A stretch of DNA of 64,000 bases, taken from assembly GCF_050003625.1 (NCBI RefSeq), contig NC_134397.1:198421063-198485062 (forward strand), read 5' to 3'. Positions 33,736-46,966 of this stretch are shown piece after piece. A program made the translations under genes and the position numbers. Positions within the stretch are counted from its first letter, which is position 1; the number at the start of each line of letters is the position of its first letter. Origin of the DNA: Haematobia irritans (taxonomy: Eukaryota; Arthropoda; Insecta; Diptera; Muscidae). The notes beneath the pieces were generated by a model. That model did not search any database, had not been told where the DNA came from, and saw only the letters and a list, made by a program, of their open reading frames with translations.

Positions 33736-36700
33736 ATTTTATTTTCGGAAAATTTTATTTCTATAGGAAATGTTCTTTTATAAAAAATTTGTATATTTTT
33801 TTTTTTCTATAGAAAAAATTTTATTTCTATAGAAAATATTCGAACAAATTCTATAGAAAACTTTCGGAAAATTTTATTTCTATAGAAAAAATTTAAAAAA
33901 ATTTTATAGAAAATTTGTATATTTCTTTTTTCTATAGAAAATTTTTGTTTTCTATAACAAATTTTTTTTTTGTATAGAAAATATTCGAACAAATTCTATA
34001 GAAAACTTTCGGAAAATTTTATTTCTATAGAAAAAATTAAAAAAAATTTTATTTCTATAGAAAATTATCTGAAAATTTTATTTCTATAGAAAATTTTATT
34101 TCTATAGAAAGTTTTCTCAACATTTTATTTTTATAGAAAATTTTCGGAAAATTTTATTTCTATAGAAAATTTTCGGAAAATTTTATTTCTATAGAAAATT
34201 TTCGAAAAATTTCAATTCTATAGAAAATTTTCGGAAAATTTTATTTCTATAGAAAATTTTTGGAAAATTTTATTTCTACTTAGAGTTTTCGGAAAGTTGT
34301 TATTTCTATCGAACATTTCCGAAATATTTTATTTCTATAGAAAATTTTCGAAACATTTTATTTCTATAGAAATTTTTCGAGAAATTTTATTTCTATAGAT
34401 AATTTTCTGAAAATTTTATTTTTATAGAAAATGATCTGAAAATTTTATTTCTACAGAAAAATTTATTTCTTTAGAAAATTTTCTGAAGATTTTATTTCTA
34501 TAGAAAGTTTTCGAAACATTTTATTCCTATAGAAAATTTTCGGACAATTTTATTTCTATAAAAAATTTTCGAAATATTTTATTTCTATTAAAAATTTTCG
34601 AAACGTTTTGTTTCTATACAACATTTTCGGAAAATTTTATTTCTATAGAAAATTTTAGATACATTTTATTTTTATAGAAAATATTCGGAAAATTTTATTT
34701 CTAAAGAAAATTTTCGAAATATTTTATTTCTATAAAAAACTTTCGGAAAATTTTATTTCTATAGAAAATTATCTGAAAATTTTATTTCTATAGAAAATCT
34801 TCTGAAATTTTTATTTCTATAGAAAGTTTTCTAAACATTTTATTTTTATAGAAAATTTTTGGAAAAATTTTTTACTATAGAAAATGTTCGGAAAATTTTA
34901 TTTCTATAGAAAATTTTCGGAAAATTTTATTTCTATAGAAAATTTTCGAAAAATTTTATTTCAATAGAAAATTTCCGGACAATTTTATTTCTACAGTTTT
35001 ATTTCTACAAAAAATTTTGGAAAGTATTTATTTCTATAAAAAATGTTCGAAGCATTTTATTTCTATAGAAAATTTTCGAAAGATTTTATTTCTATAAAAA
35101 ATTTTCGGAAAATTTTATTTCTATAGAAAATTATCTGAAAATTTTATTTCTACAGAAAATTTTATTTCTTTAGAAAATTTTCTGAAAAAATTATTTCTAT
35201 GGAAAATTTTCTCAACAATTTATTTTTATAGAAAATTGTATTTCTATAGAAAATGTTCGGAAAATTTTATTTCTATAGAACATTTTCGGGAAATTTTAGT
35301 TCTATAGAAAATTGTCTCTAAATTTTATTTTTATATAGAAAATTTTCTGAAAAACTAAGTTTCACATATACAATTTTCTAAAAATTTTATTTTAATTTTT
35401 TTTGTAGAGTTTGTAAGGCATGAGGTCATGTTCTAATAAAACAAAATAAAATATTAATTTTTTATAGTGTTTTATTTTTAATTTTTTCCAATATTTCGAA
35501 CACCATCGTTGTCCGTTCTCAGGGAAATTAAATTTTTTAATAAGACAAAGTGACTTGCTCGCCACTGCGTTTGAGTTTACACTTTGAGTTTCATATTCAA
35601 CATTTTTTTCTATAGAAGATTTCGGAAAATTTTATTTCTATAGAAAAAATTTAAAAAAATTTTATTTCTATAGAAAATTATCTGAAAATTTTATTTCTAT
35701 AGAAAATTTTATTTCTATAGAAAGTTTTCTCAACATAGAACATTTTCAGAAAATTTAATTTCTATAGAAAATTTCCGGAAAATTTTATTTCTATAGAAAA
35801 TTTTCGGAAAATTTTATTTCTATAGAACATTTTCAGAAAATTTTATTTCTATAGAATTTCGCGAAATTTTAATTGTATAAAAAATATTCGGAAAATTTTA
35901 TTTCTATAGAAAATATTCGGAAAGTTTTTATTTCTATAGAACATTTTCGGGAAATTTTAGTTCTATAGGATATTTTCTAACAATTTTATTTTTATATGGA
36001 CATTTTTCTGGAAATCTTAGTTTCACATATACAATTTTTTAAAAATTTTATTTTCATATAGAACATTTTCTCAACATTTTTCTATAGAAGATTTTGTTAA
36101 AATTTTCAGAAAATTTTATTTCTATAGAAAATTTTCGGAAAATTCTATTTCTATAGAAAATATTCGGAAACTTTTTATTTCTATAGAACATTTTCGGGAA
36201 ATTTTAGTTCTATAGGATATTTTCTAAAAATTTTATTTTTATATGGAAATTTTTCTGAAAATCTTATTTTCACATAAACAGTTTTCTAAAAATTTTATTT
36301 TCATATAGAGAATTTTCTCAACACTTTTTTCTATAGAACATTTTGTTAAAATTTTCAGAAAATTTTATTTCTATAGAAAGTTTCCGGAGAATTTTATTTC
36401 CATAGAAAATTTTCGGAAAATGTTATTTCTATAGAAAATTTTCGGAAAATTTTATTTCTATAGAAAATTTTCGAAAAATTTTATTTCTATAGAATTTCGG
36501 GAAATTTTATTTGTATAAAATATATTCGGAAAATTTTATTTCTATAGAAAATATTCGGAAAGTTTTTATTTCTATAGAACATTTTCGGGAAATTTTAGTT
36601 CTATAGAATATTTTCTAAAAATTTTATTTTTATATGGAAATTTTTCTGAAAAATCTTAGTTTCACATATAAAATTTTCTAAAAAAATTATTTTCATATAG

Positions 36701-38700
36701 ATCATTTTCTCAATAGTTTTTTCTATGGAAGATTTTATTAAAATTTTCAGAAAATTTTATTTCTATAGAAAATTTCCGGAAGATTTTATTTCTATAGAAA
36801 TTTTTCGGAAAAATTTATTTCTATAGAAAATTTTCGGAAAATTTTCTTTCTATAGAAAATTTTCGGAAAATTTTATTTCTATAGAAAATTTTCAGAAAAT
36901 TTTATTTCTATATAAAATTTTCAGAAAATTTTATTTCTATAGAAAGTTTTCGGAAAATTTTATTTATATAGAAAATTTTCGGAAAATTTTATTTCTATAG
37001 AAATTTTTCGGAAAATTTTATTTCTACAGAAAATTTTCGGAAAATTTTATTTCTATAGAAAATTTTCGGAAAATTTTATTTCTATAGAAAATTTTCGGAA
37101 AAATTTATTTCTATAGAAAATTTTCGAAAAATTTTATTTCTATAGTAAACTTTCGAAAAATTTTATTTCTATAGAAAACTTTCGAAAAATTTTATTTCTA
37201 TAGTAAACTTTCGAAAAATTTTATTTCTATAGAAAACTTTCGAAAAATGTTATTCCTATAAAAAATGTTCGGAAATTTTTATTTCTATTGAAAATTTGCG
37301 GAAAATTTTATTTTTATAAAATATGTTTTAAAAGTTTTATAAAAAATTTACTTAAAATTTTATTCCTATTTCCATAGAAAATTTTGACAAATTTTATTTC
37401 TCTAGAAAATTTTTGAAAAATTGTATTTCTATAGAAATCTTTTTATTTCTATTGAAAATTTTCCGAAAATTTTATTTATATATAATATGTTTTAAAACTG
37501 TCATACAAAATCTCCGAAAATTTTATTTTTATACAAACCTTTTTTGGAAATTTGGTTTCTATAGAAAAATTTCGGAAAATGTTATTCTATAGCAAATTTT
37601 CTCAAAATTTTATTTCTATAGAAAATTTTTTTAAAATATTTCTATGGAAAATTTTCTGAAAATTTCATTTTTATATAAAAATTTTTCTGAAAACTTGATT
37701 TGAAAGATTTTATTGTCATATAAAAAGTGTTATTCTCATATAGCAAATTTTTTGAAAATTTTATTTTCTATAGAAATTTTTTTGAAGATTTTATTTTCTA
37801 TATCAAATTTTCTGAAAATTTTATTTTCATATATAACATTTTCTGAAAATTGAATTTTCATATAGAAATTTTTCTGAAAATATTATTTTCATTGTTGTTG
37901 TATTTGTTTTCAGCTTAAAACCATGCATTGACTAAACTACAAGTGTAGCTTAACCAACAGAGGAAAAGAATGTTTGTCAAATTTATTTGGGCAAAGCCCT
38001 ATATTATTTTCATATTGAAAATTCTCTGAAAGTTTTATTTTCATATAGAAAATTTCCTGAAAGTTGTGTTTTCATATAGACAAATTTCTGAAAAGTTTTT
38101 CATATTTAAATTTTTCGGCGAATTTTATTTTCATATATAAAATTTTCTGAATATTTTATTTGTATAGAAAAAAATTTATTTTCAGAGAAAATTTTACTTC
38201 TGTAGAAGCTTTTTTAACCCCGTTTTTTTTCTATAGCAAATTTTTCAGAAAACTTTATTTCTACAAACATTTTTCTGAAAATTTAATTTATTTGAAAATT
38301 TTCTGAAAATTCTATTTCTTTAAAATTGTATTTTCATAAACAAAATTTTTTGAAAAAAAAATTCGTTCATATAGAAAATGTTACATAAAAAATTTTCTGA
38401 AATTTTTATTTTCAAATAGAAAATTTTATATCTATAGAAAATTTTTTAAAAAATTTTCTGCGAATTTTATTTCTATAGAAATATTTCTAAAAATAGAAAA
38501 TTTTATTACTATAAGCAATTTTTTGAAAATGTAATTTCTATATAGAATTTTTTTTTTTGTTTTCCCATTTAAAATGTTCTCAACATTTTTTTCTATAAAA
38601 AAATATTGTCGAAATTTTATTTCTATTGAAAATTTTCTCAAATTGTTAGTTCTTTTGAAAATTTTCTGAGAATTTTATTTATTTCTACAGAAAATTTTGG
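33736..38700 (+). repeat. 5-kb 29-bp-unit minisatellite, CGG-spacer variant
   Basis: The largest array in the window, about 160 units. Most units have the core TTTCTATAGAAAATTTT followed by CGG then AAAATTTTA. CTG, CTC and CGA spacers are commoner at the edges. Units decay towards the right, where the core shifts to TTTTCATATAG. A non-repeat island lies at about 35395-35600. Longer-period repeats lie between 35340 and 36760. Confidence 0.95.
37892..38003 (-). mobile_element. Truncated copy of the CAA-tailed dispersed element
   Basis: Reverse complement of 27245-27352 with a handful of differences (GGGCTTTGCCCAAATAAATT, GGTTAAGCTACACTTGTAG), embedded in the minisatellite. Confidence 0.8.
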
Positions 38701-40480
38701 GAACAGGAAATGTTGCGTATTAGGACTTTATTGGCCCTGAAAGGGTTAATTTTGTCGTTACAGTCTTAGTCTCTATCAGTTGTATCAGGCTTGATGGAAA
38801 TGTTGTTCTGTAGAGTATTGTGTTGTTTTTTTATTTTTTCAATATCGATGATGGTGGCGGCACTGGTGGCTTGTTTTCATCAACAAACAACGCGTGTAGC
38901 ATCAACACGCTCACAATCGATGTTTTTTGGTGAGGAAACCGAAACGTAAAACCACCAAAAACTAAAAAAAAACACGACAATATCTTCCATAGGAAATTAG
39001 GTCAAAAGTACACCACCTCCTCTCAACTTCTGCTCGTGTCTCATACTTGAGAGATCCAAGATTATTGGAGATACCATAGACAAAGCATGCTCCTACAGCA
39101 ACTGAATGAATTACCCACCATCAATTGATTCTGCTGCGCACTGGTGGAGTCCAAAACAACCAAAATTGATTGTCTCAAGAAATGACGTGATCTATATTTC
39201 GAGTGTAATTTGTCTTGGCGTGAAAGCGATACTGGAGTGGAAATTGGGTTAAACTTCTAGAAATAGAAAGTGTTTCCTTGAATTGCGCATTTGTTTGTTT
39301 TGAATTCGGTTTGTTATTTTTTTTTCTCTGCTTGTTTACACCACCATCAATGTGTAATGCGCCGCCGAAGGTCTTTTTTTTCCATAAACGAAAATATTTC
39401 AGTTCGCATTATTCGAGAACTTTCATTTTTGTCTGAGAGGGTTAATGACCTTTAGTAAATGAAAGCTTGGTGGGAAAGTCCATCAAAACACGTATGCTAA
39501 CCTAAATATAACGAAGATGGTGTTATTTGGTTTTTTTTTAAATTTGGAGTGCTTGTGGCAAACATGATGGCATGGCGAATGGACTTTGCTACACCCTCCT
39601 AAAAAAATATGATTACTACCTGTCATCAAAATCACAGTCACAAGTAAAGAAAGATTTATGTGAGGTACACAAAGTTAACAGATTTAGTGGCAAATTTGCC
39701 TCAATCGTTCCTAAACTGTCCTAGGCTGATGTTATTTTCCGCAGGAGATTCATGTAAAAAAGAATTGAATCCAATTGGCAAGTCTACCCTACCACAAGTG
39801 GATCTTACGATTTTTTTTTTCAACTCTATGGCCTAAGACTAGTTTCTACTTTTAATTTGTATCTCAAAATGGCTAGGTTTTCTTTAACAATATCATCATA
39901 ATTTACATTTATGCACTTGACCACCACTTATATTCACACATTTTATGGCAACTGTCGTCCAAGTTCGATTTGGAAGTTCTATTCTCAATGGTGGTGGTGG
40001 CGGCGGCATGGGTTTTTCTTCACATAAAATTTCATTGGACAAAGTACAATTATTGGCCACAAGCCAACAATTACTTAAAAAAAAACTATGTTTAGAATAT
40101 GAAAGTGCTAAAAGACTTTTCAAGTCTCCGCTCCCCAACCCAACTCACCCCCTCATCAAATGGGAAGAGAGGATTGTAATCGTATATACTTAGAATTTAT
40201 AGGCCAATAAGGCACAGGTCGTACTTTTGTTGTTTAAAATAAATATAAAAAAACGTAAAAAGAAATGGAATTGCAAAAATAGAAATAAGAAAATAAAATG
40301 CTTGAGAATTGCAAATACGTGTATAGTTGACAAAAAGAAAAAATCATTAGTATGCCAAGCCCTAGTACAAGCAATTTAATGAAAATGTTCTTCTTGGTAG
40401 CAGGGGCGTAGGTGATTTGTAGTGAGAAAAAAATGATTTTTCCTGTATTGAAAAAGAAATTCAATTAAATAATATTCATA
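38701..40480. other. Unique DNA without a recognisable gene
   Basis: More balanced base composition, with a GGTGGTGGTGGCGGCGG run near 39990 and a poly-C complement. No open frame longer than about 80 codons and none with a recognisable domain. It may be intronic. Confidence 0.5.
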
Positions 40481-41454
40481 TTAAAATTAATATACAAATT
40501 AAAATGAAAATGGAAATTAAACTTAAATTAAATTAAAATCTAAAATTAAATTTAAGATAAAAATTAAATTAAAAAAAAAAAGTTAATATTCAAATGATAA
40601 TGAAAATTAAAAATAAAATTAGAATTAACGGCCATTTTCATGTAGCTCCGTTAGGCTTTAACTGCTAGTTAACAGAAAGTAAATTGCAAATATCTTCTCT
40701 CCGGTTAACTTTAACTGAAAATTTTTCGTCAGTTAAGTTCCAAACTGGCCTATGGAATATAAAGGCAAGATGACAGCTTCGTCCATAATACGATTTAAAA
40801 GTTGGTTAGTTAACGGAACACTAAAGGAGCTTTATGAAAATGGGGGTAAAAAAATATTAAAATTATTATCTATTTAAACGTAAATGTAAAGTTTATATTA
40901 AAATTAAAAAAGTTATTTATTAATATTTAAATAAATATTTAAATTCAAATTTGAATAAAATTTTAATTATTATTTGTATTCTTAACAATCAAAATTAAAA
41001 TAAAATAAAAATATAATAAAAATTAAATTTAAATTTAATATTGTAAATATAAAAATTATGTTTTAATTAATTCATAGATTCAATTAATTAAAATTAATGT
41101 AAATAAAATTAAAGTTTAAATAAAATTTTAATTATTATTAAAAATCAAAATTAAAATTGAAATTTAAATTGGAATTAAAATAAAATAAAAATATAATAAA
41201 AGTAAAATGATATTAAAGACTTAAATTTAAAATAGTAAATATAAAAATAAAGTTTTAATTAAGGAAAACTAATGCAAATACATTACATAAAATTCTAATT
41301 CTAATTTAAAATGTTCTCGGTGGCAGCGGCTTAGGTTATTTACTGCGAGGAAATGAATTTCCTGCATATTAACCACAAATTAAATTAATTTTAAGAGATT
41401 AAATTCAGATTTTAATAAAATTAAAAATATTAATTAAAAATTTTAAATAAAAAA
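40481..41454. repeat. Low-complexity A/T tract of AAATTAAAA words
   Basis: Nearly pure A/T with AAATTAAAATTAAA-like words and no fixed period. A G/C-containing island at 40630-40850 (GTTAACGGAACACTAAAGG) looks unique. Confidence 0.8.
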
Positions 41455-41832
41455 CAACTATATACTGCCGTAAGTTCGGCCAGGCCGGATCGTATGTACC
41501 CTCCACCATGGATTGCGTAGAAACTTCTACTAAACACTGTCATCCACAATCGAATTACTTGGGTTGCGGTAACACTTGCCGGTGGCAAGGTATCTTAAAA
41601 AATCCTTAACACCTTCTTCTAAATGGTAAGTTAGTCCATACGGGGGATATATTAAACAAACAAAAAAGGCCGATTAAATACGTATATAATTCAGTTCGAC
41701 AAAATTTTCTATTGAAATAAAATGTTGACATAATTTTCTATAGAAATAAAATGCTGCTTAAATTTTCTATAGAAATAAAATTTTGGTAGATTAGTTTTGG
41801 AGATATGGACCAATTTTGGCTATATATAACTA

Positions 41833-42345
41833 CACTGAAAAAACAGTGAACCCACCAGGAAAGATAACTTTCGATTAATTTTAGAAAATTTTGAATTTTT
41901 TTAGAAAATTTTAACTAAACAGTATTACAAGCGCTGGCATCCGATATGGTCAAAATAAGTAAATATTTTTCGACAAATTCAAGAAAATTTATTAGACATA
42001 ACTAAGTTTTTGCACTTGTAAAAGAAAATTTTGTAGTTTTAAGAGAAATCTTGGAGTTCAAAATTGCAAGAATGTCTTTAGTGCCATACGAAGTTCATGA
42101 TGAACACATTTTTGGTAAAATTTACAAATTTAAAGAAATAATGAACTATTTTGTGAGAAATACGAAATTAGGAAACCTTTATGCTTTATTTTTGTATAAT
42201 TTTTTCCTGTGTTTTAGTTCATTTAACTAACGTACGCAAAAAATTATTTGAGTAAAGTAAACTTTTTCCAAACATAATGATTCTATGAACTAATATAAAG
42301 TTAAATTGGCTTTAGTGAAATAGAGAGTTCACTTTTTTTTGAGTG
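41833..42345 (+). mobile_element. MITE, CACCCA/CACTGA-end family
   Basis: CACTGAAAAAACAGTGAACC at the left, TTCACTTTTTTTTGAGTG at the right, TA at 41831-41832 and 42346-42347. Removal restores AAC-TA-TAGACCG, a known word of the host element. Confidence 0.85.
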
Positions 42346-42519
42346 TATAGACCGATATGGACCAATTTTTGCATGGCTGTTAGCGGCCACATACTAGCGC
42401 AATGTACCAAATTTCTTAAAAACTCCTTACCACCGTCTTCTAAATTGTAAGTTAGTCCATACGGGGGGTATATTAAACAACAAAAAAAACCGATTAAATA
42501 CGTATATAATTCAGTTCGA

Positions 42520-42895
42520 CAAAATTTTCTAAAGAAATAAAATGTTGACATAATTTTCTATAGAAATAAAACGTTGACATAATTTTCTATAGAAATAAAA
42601 TGTTGATTAAATTTTCTATAGAAATAAAATTTTGACAAAATTTTCTATAGAAATAAAATTTTGACAAAATTTTCTATAGAAATAAAATTTTGACAAAATT
42701 ATCTACAGAAATAAAATTTTCTGTAGAAATAAAATTTTAACAAAATTTTCTACAGAAATAAAATTTTGACATAATTTTCTACAGAAATAAAATTTTAACA
42801 AAATTTTCTACAGAAATAAAATGTTGACAAAACTTTCTATAGTAATAAAATTTTGACAAAATTTTCTATAGAAATAAAATTTTGGTAGATTAGTT
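42520..42895 (-). repeat. 29-bp-unit minisatellite inside the DINE-like element
   Basis: About 13 units, GAC and AAC spacers. Confidence 0.9.
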
Positions 42896-43130
42896 TTGGA
42901 GATATGGACCAATTTTGGCTATATATAACTATAGACCGATATGGACCAATTTTGACATGGTTGTTAGAGACAATATACTAACACCACGTACCAAATTTCA
43001 ATCGGATCGGATGACTTTTGCTCCTCTAAGAGGCTCCGGAGGTCAAATCTGGGGATCGGTTTATATGGGGGCTATATATAATTATGGGCCGATGTGGACC
43101 AAATTTGGCATGGTTGTTAGAGACCATATA

Positions 43131-44045
43131 AAGGGTGATTTGTTAAGAGCTTGATAACGCATAAAATTTGCAAAATCTCATCGGTTCTTTATTTGAAACG
43201 TTAGATTGGTCCATGACATTTACTTTTTGAAGATAATTTCATTTAAATGTTGACCGCGGCTGCGTCTTAGGTGGTCCATTCGGAAAGTCCAATTTTGGGC
43301 AACTTTTTCGAGCATTTCGGCCGGAATAGCCCGAATTTCTTCGGAAATGTTGTCTTCCAAAGCTGGAATAGTTGCTGGCTTATTTCTGTAGACTTTAGAC
43401 TTGACGTAGCCCCACAAAAAATAGTCTAAAGGCGTCAAATCGCATGATCTTGGTGGCCAACTTACCGGTCCATTTCTTGAGATGAATTGTTCTCCGAAGT
43501 TTTCCCTCAAAATGGCCATAGAATCGCGAGCTGTGTGGCATGTAGCGCCATCTTGTTGAAACCACATGTCAACCAAGTTCAGTTCTTCCATTTTTGGCAA
43601 CAAAAAGTTTGTTAGCATCGAACGATAGCGATCGCCATTCACCGTAACGTTGCGTCCAACAGCATCTTTGAAAAAATACGGTCCAATGATTCCACCAGCG
43701 TACAAACCACACCAAACAGTGCATTTTTCGGGATGCATGGGCAGTTCTTGAACGGCTTCTGGTTGCTCTTCACTCCAAATGCGGCAATTTTGCTTATTTA
43801 CGTAGCCATTCAACCAGAAATGAGCCTCATCGCTGAACAAAATTTGTCGATAAAAAAGCGGATTTTCTGCCAACTTTTCTAGGGCCCATTCACTGAAAAT
43901 TCGACGTTGTGGCAGATCGTAAGTCTATTCATGATGAAATGTCAAAGCATACTGAGCATCTTTCTCTTTGACACCATGTCTGAAATCCCACGTGATCTGT
44001 CAAATACTAATGCATGAAAATCCTAACCTCAAAAGAATCACCCTT
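43131..44045 (-). mobile_element. DD41D (rosa-type) mariner, internally deleted, copy 2
   Basis: 915 bp, AAGGGTGATT ends as in copy 1, TA at 43129-43130 and 44046-44047. Removing it restores the host element's word ACCATATACTAACACCATG. It is nearly identical to 11275-12207. Confidence 0.93.
43220..43932 (-). pseudogene. DD41D mariner transposase with N-terminal internal deletion (copy 2)
   Basis: The ATG at 43932 gives MNRLT, then a deletion joins this out of frame to a later part of the gene that reads LPQRRIFSEWALEKLAENPL. From there the catalytic domain is open to the stop at 43220: LFSDEAHF, WFQQDGATCHTA and LTPLDYFLWG, giving DD41D. It keeps about 25 more residues upstream of the first Asp than copy 1 but fewer at the start. 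The shared catalytic part differs from copy 1 at one residue (NGPVSW against NGSVSW). Inactive, because nearly all of the DNA-binding region is gone. Confidence 0.88.
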
Positions 44046-44610
44046 TACTAACACCATGTACCAAATTGCAGCCGGATCGGATGAAATTTGCTTCTCTTAG
44101 AGGCTCCGCAACCCAAAATCAGGGGATCGGTTTATATGGGGGCTATATATAATTATGGACCGATATGGACCAATTTTTGCATGGTTGTTAAATACCATAT
44201 ACTAACACCATGTACCAAATTTCAGCCGGATTGGATGAAATTTGCTTCTCTTAGAGGCTCCGAAAGCCAAATCGGGGGATCGGTTTATATGGGGGCTATA
44301 TATAATTATGGGCCGATGTGGACCAATTTTTGCATGGTTGTTAGAGACCATATACTAACACCATGTACCACATTTCAGGCGGATCGGATGAAATTTGGTT
44401 CTCTTAGAGGCTCCGCAAGCCAAATCGGGGGATCGGTTTATATGGGGGCTATATGTAATTATGGACCGATATGAACCAATTTTTGCATGGTTGTTAGAGA
44501 CCATATACTCACACCATGTACCAAATTTTAGCCGGATCGGATTTGCTTCTCTTAGAGGCTCCGCAAGCCAAATCTGGGGATCGGTTTATATGGGGGCTAT
44601 ATATAATTAT

Positions 44611-45640
44611 CAATTAATTTTAATTACTTTAAATAGGTAAATATTATTTTAATTTTACATATATTTTTACTTTTATATACAACTTTGAATTTTAAAATGT
44701 TCTATAAGTAAAATAAAAAATATATTTAAAATTTAAATAATATTAATCAAATGGAAAATGTTAATCAAAATTAATATTATTTTAATTTTAAACAATTTTT
44801 TTATTTAGTAAAAATAATAAATTTTTTATTTTTTTTTTTTTAAATACTTAAGAAATGGTATATACCTTAATTCTAGAATTTTTTTATTTTACTTTTATAA
44901 AATTTTGAATTTTAGTCAATTAAAATTAATTTAATTTAGGTTTAATATTCAGAGAATTCCATTCCTGGTACTTAATAGCGTACACCCTATCTACAAAGAA
45001 AATTTTCAATTATTACAATTTTCAATTCAATTGATAATAAAATATTAAAATTAAAATAAAATTAATTAAAAAGAATTACAACTACATGAATTAAAATTAG
45101 AAATAATTTTTTAAACTATTATTTTAATTTTAAATAATTTTTTTTATTTTATTTTTATTTAGTAAAAATAATAATTTTTTTATTTTTTAATACTTAAGAA
45201 ATGGTATATACCTTAATTCTAGAATTTTTTTATTTTACTTTTATAAAATTTTGAATTTTAGTCAATTAAAATTAATTTAATTTAGGAGAATTTCAGAGAA
45301 TTCCATTCCTGGTACTTAATAGCGTACACCCTATCTACAAAGAAAATTTTCAATTATTACAATTTTCAATTCAATTGATAATAAAATATTAAAATTAAAA
45401 AAAAAAATAAATTAAAAAGAATTACAACTAAATGAATTAAAATTAAAAATAAAATTTTAAACTATAAATAATATTATAGTAAAATTAAAAATTAATATTA
45501 AAATATTTAATACAGTATAAAATTTGCATTAAATGTCAAATAGAATATTAAAATATTTTTATTTTTTTATATACTTACAAATTAAAATTACAAATGTTTT
45601 AGAAACTAAAATTAGAATCAAATTAAAATTTAAATTTCTT
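44611..45640. repeat. Low-complexity A/T tract with a 346-bp tandem duplication
   Basis: The block CTTAAGAAATGGTATATACC through GAATTCCATTCCTGG and GCGTACACCCTATCTAC occurs twice, starting at 44846 and 45192. The copies are about 95% identical by eye. The surroundings are AAATTAAAA-type low complexity. Confidence 0.88.
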
Positions 45641-46818
45641 TATTACTACCCATAAAACACTTGAGTTTTTCCACCAACCTGATAATATGGGTAAAAGCAA
45701 TGAAAAACGAACCAAAATAAAATTTCAAAAAAAATATGGCTTTAATTTCTATGGTTTATTTTTTTCTCCTTCTTCTTCTACGAAAAGCAAAAATCAAGAA
45801 CAAATTAAAAAGTGAAATGTGCAAAAATGTCCAACACAAAAAAAAAAGAGAATACAGCGAAGAAAACACTTTTCCATTTAGGAGCTTCAATGAAAATCTT
45901 GGCACAAAAGAATTATTTTCCCGCAGACGTGATTGGATTATAAACATCAAAATTTTTTAGGGTAATTCTATCACCAAGTTAGCATGCAAATAGGTAATGT
46001 GTGCTAATGCTAATGTTGCCATGTAAAAGTGTCATCATAAAAAGCTAATGGACAATGTCTACCACTAAGAAAGGCCTATGCAAGACATAATCGAAAAGAT
46101 TCTTCAACGCATAACCAGACAGACACCATTTCGAATATTGTGACATGTCTGTAATGAGATAATTGCCATGATGAATTACTTCTGGAATATTAAAATTTTC
46201 TTTAAAATTTGAAGAGTGATCCTCTTTGGCTCTATCAAGTTTTCTTTGTCTCACTGAAAAAAATATGTCTTTCAAGACTAAATTTAAAAGTGAATAGCGT
46301 ATCATTAGTGATTTTCGCTTCTTTGGCTCGAAATCAATAGGAAAAAACTTTGAGTAAAGACAAAATCGTTGGAAGTGAGTAAGCTTTTTTCGGTGTAATA
46401 TGTGTGTGAAGCTAAATTTCTTGCTGTAGTCAAGTTGTTTTTTTTTTTTTTTTGTGAAATTATAGAATTCGTATGGACTCACATAGTAAAACTCCATATG
46501 CAGTGATTGTGACGATTCTAGATTTTTGGTGGACTAATCGACTTTTGATAGAGACTAAAATGAAACAATTGAAAAAAATTAAAGAAACAGCCCAATATAA
46601 GTTGAAAGGATAACGTGAAGTAAACCTATTTTGGCTGACAATTTAATAAACATTTAAAAATCGACTTTTCAATAATTGCAAAATTCGAAGTTTCAAAATT
46701 TGGAAAAGCGAAAAATGCCGAGCTGTAGACTTCATAAAAATTTTGAAGTTATGTCAAAATCGCTACTTTTAAGTACACGCAAAAATGCTATTCTAAAGAT
46801 AGACTTAATTTTAATTTC
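45641..46818. other. Unique DNA with a probable CACTGAAA-end MITE remnant
   Basis: The segment from CACTGAAAAAAATATGTC (46252) to about 46400 shares GGCTCGAAATCAAT and GTAAAGACAAAATCGTTG-like words with 54590-54640. A 150-codon minus-strand frame (46045-46497) runs through it and is judged fortuitous. The remainder has nothing recognisable. Confidence 0.45.
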
Positions 46819-46966
46819 GAATTCGGCTATAAAAAGGAGGTCCCATGTCATTGAGCTTAACATGGAATGGGGCAGCACTGAGTGATAAGAGAGAAGTTCA
46901 CCAATGTGGTATCACAATGTACGGAATAGTCTGATACATCGTGCTGCCACCTAACCTAACCTAACC
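46819..46966 (+). mobile_element. 5'-truncated tRNA-derived SINE
   Basis: Only the 3' half is present, from TTCGGCTATAAAAAGGAGG to a tail of CCTAA repeats. It is bounded by a 13-bp target duplication, TAATTTTAATTTC, at 46806-46818 and 46967-46979. The truncation therefore happened during integration, as expected for target-primed reverse transcription. It has no pol III promoter. Confidence 0.93.

Larger units (their letters stand above)
41455..44610 (-). mobile_element. DINE/Helentron-like element with nested MITE, minisatellite and DD41D mariner
   Basis: The 3' end at the left is ACTGCCGTAAGTTCGGCC. A segment near 41580-41790 is partly repeated near 42420-42620 (AACACCTTCTTCTAAATGG / TTACCACCGTCTTCTAAATT). 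After the minisatellite and the mariner come subrepeats up to GGGGGCTATATATAATTAT (44610). The family's 5' end is missing, so it is truncated. Confidence 0.8.

Noticed and set aside
33736..38700. CRISPR-like array of repeats and spacers
   Set aside because: A degenerate 29-bp tandem repeat without variable unique spacers, in a eukaryotic genome.
46045..46497. 150-codon minus-strand frame
   Set aside because: It crosses a CACTGAAA-end MITE remnant, has homopolymer-coded Lys runs and shows no domain.
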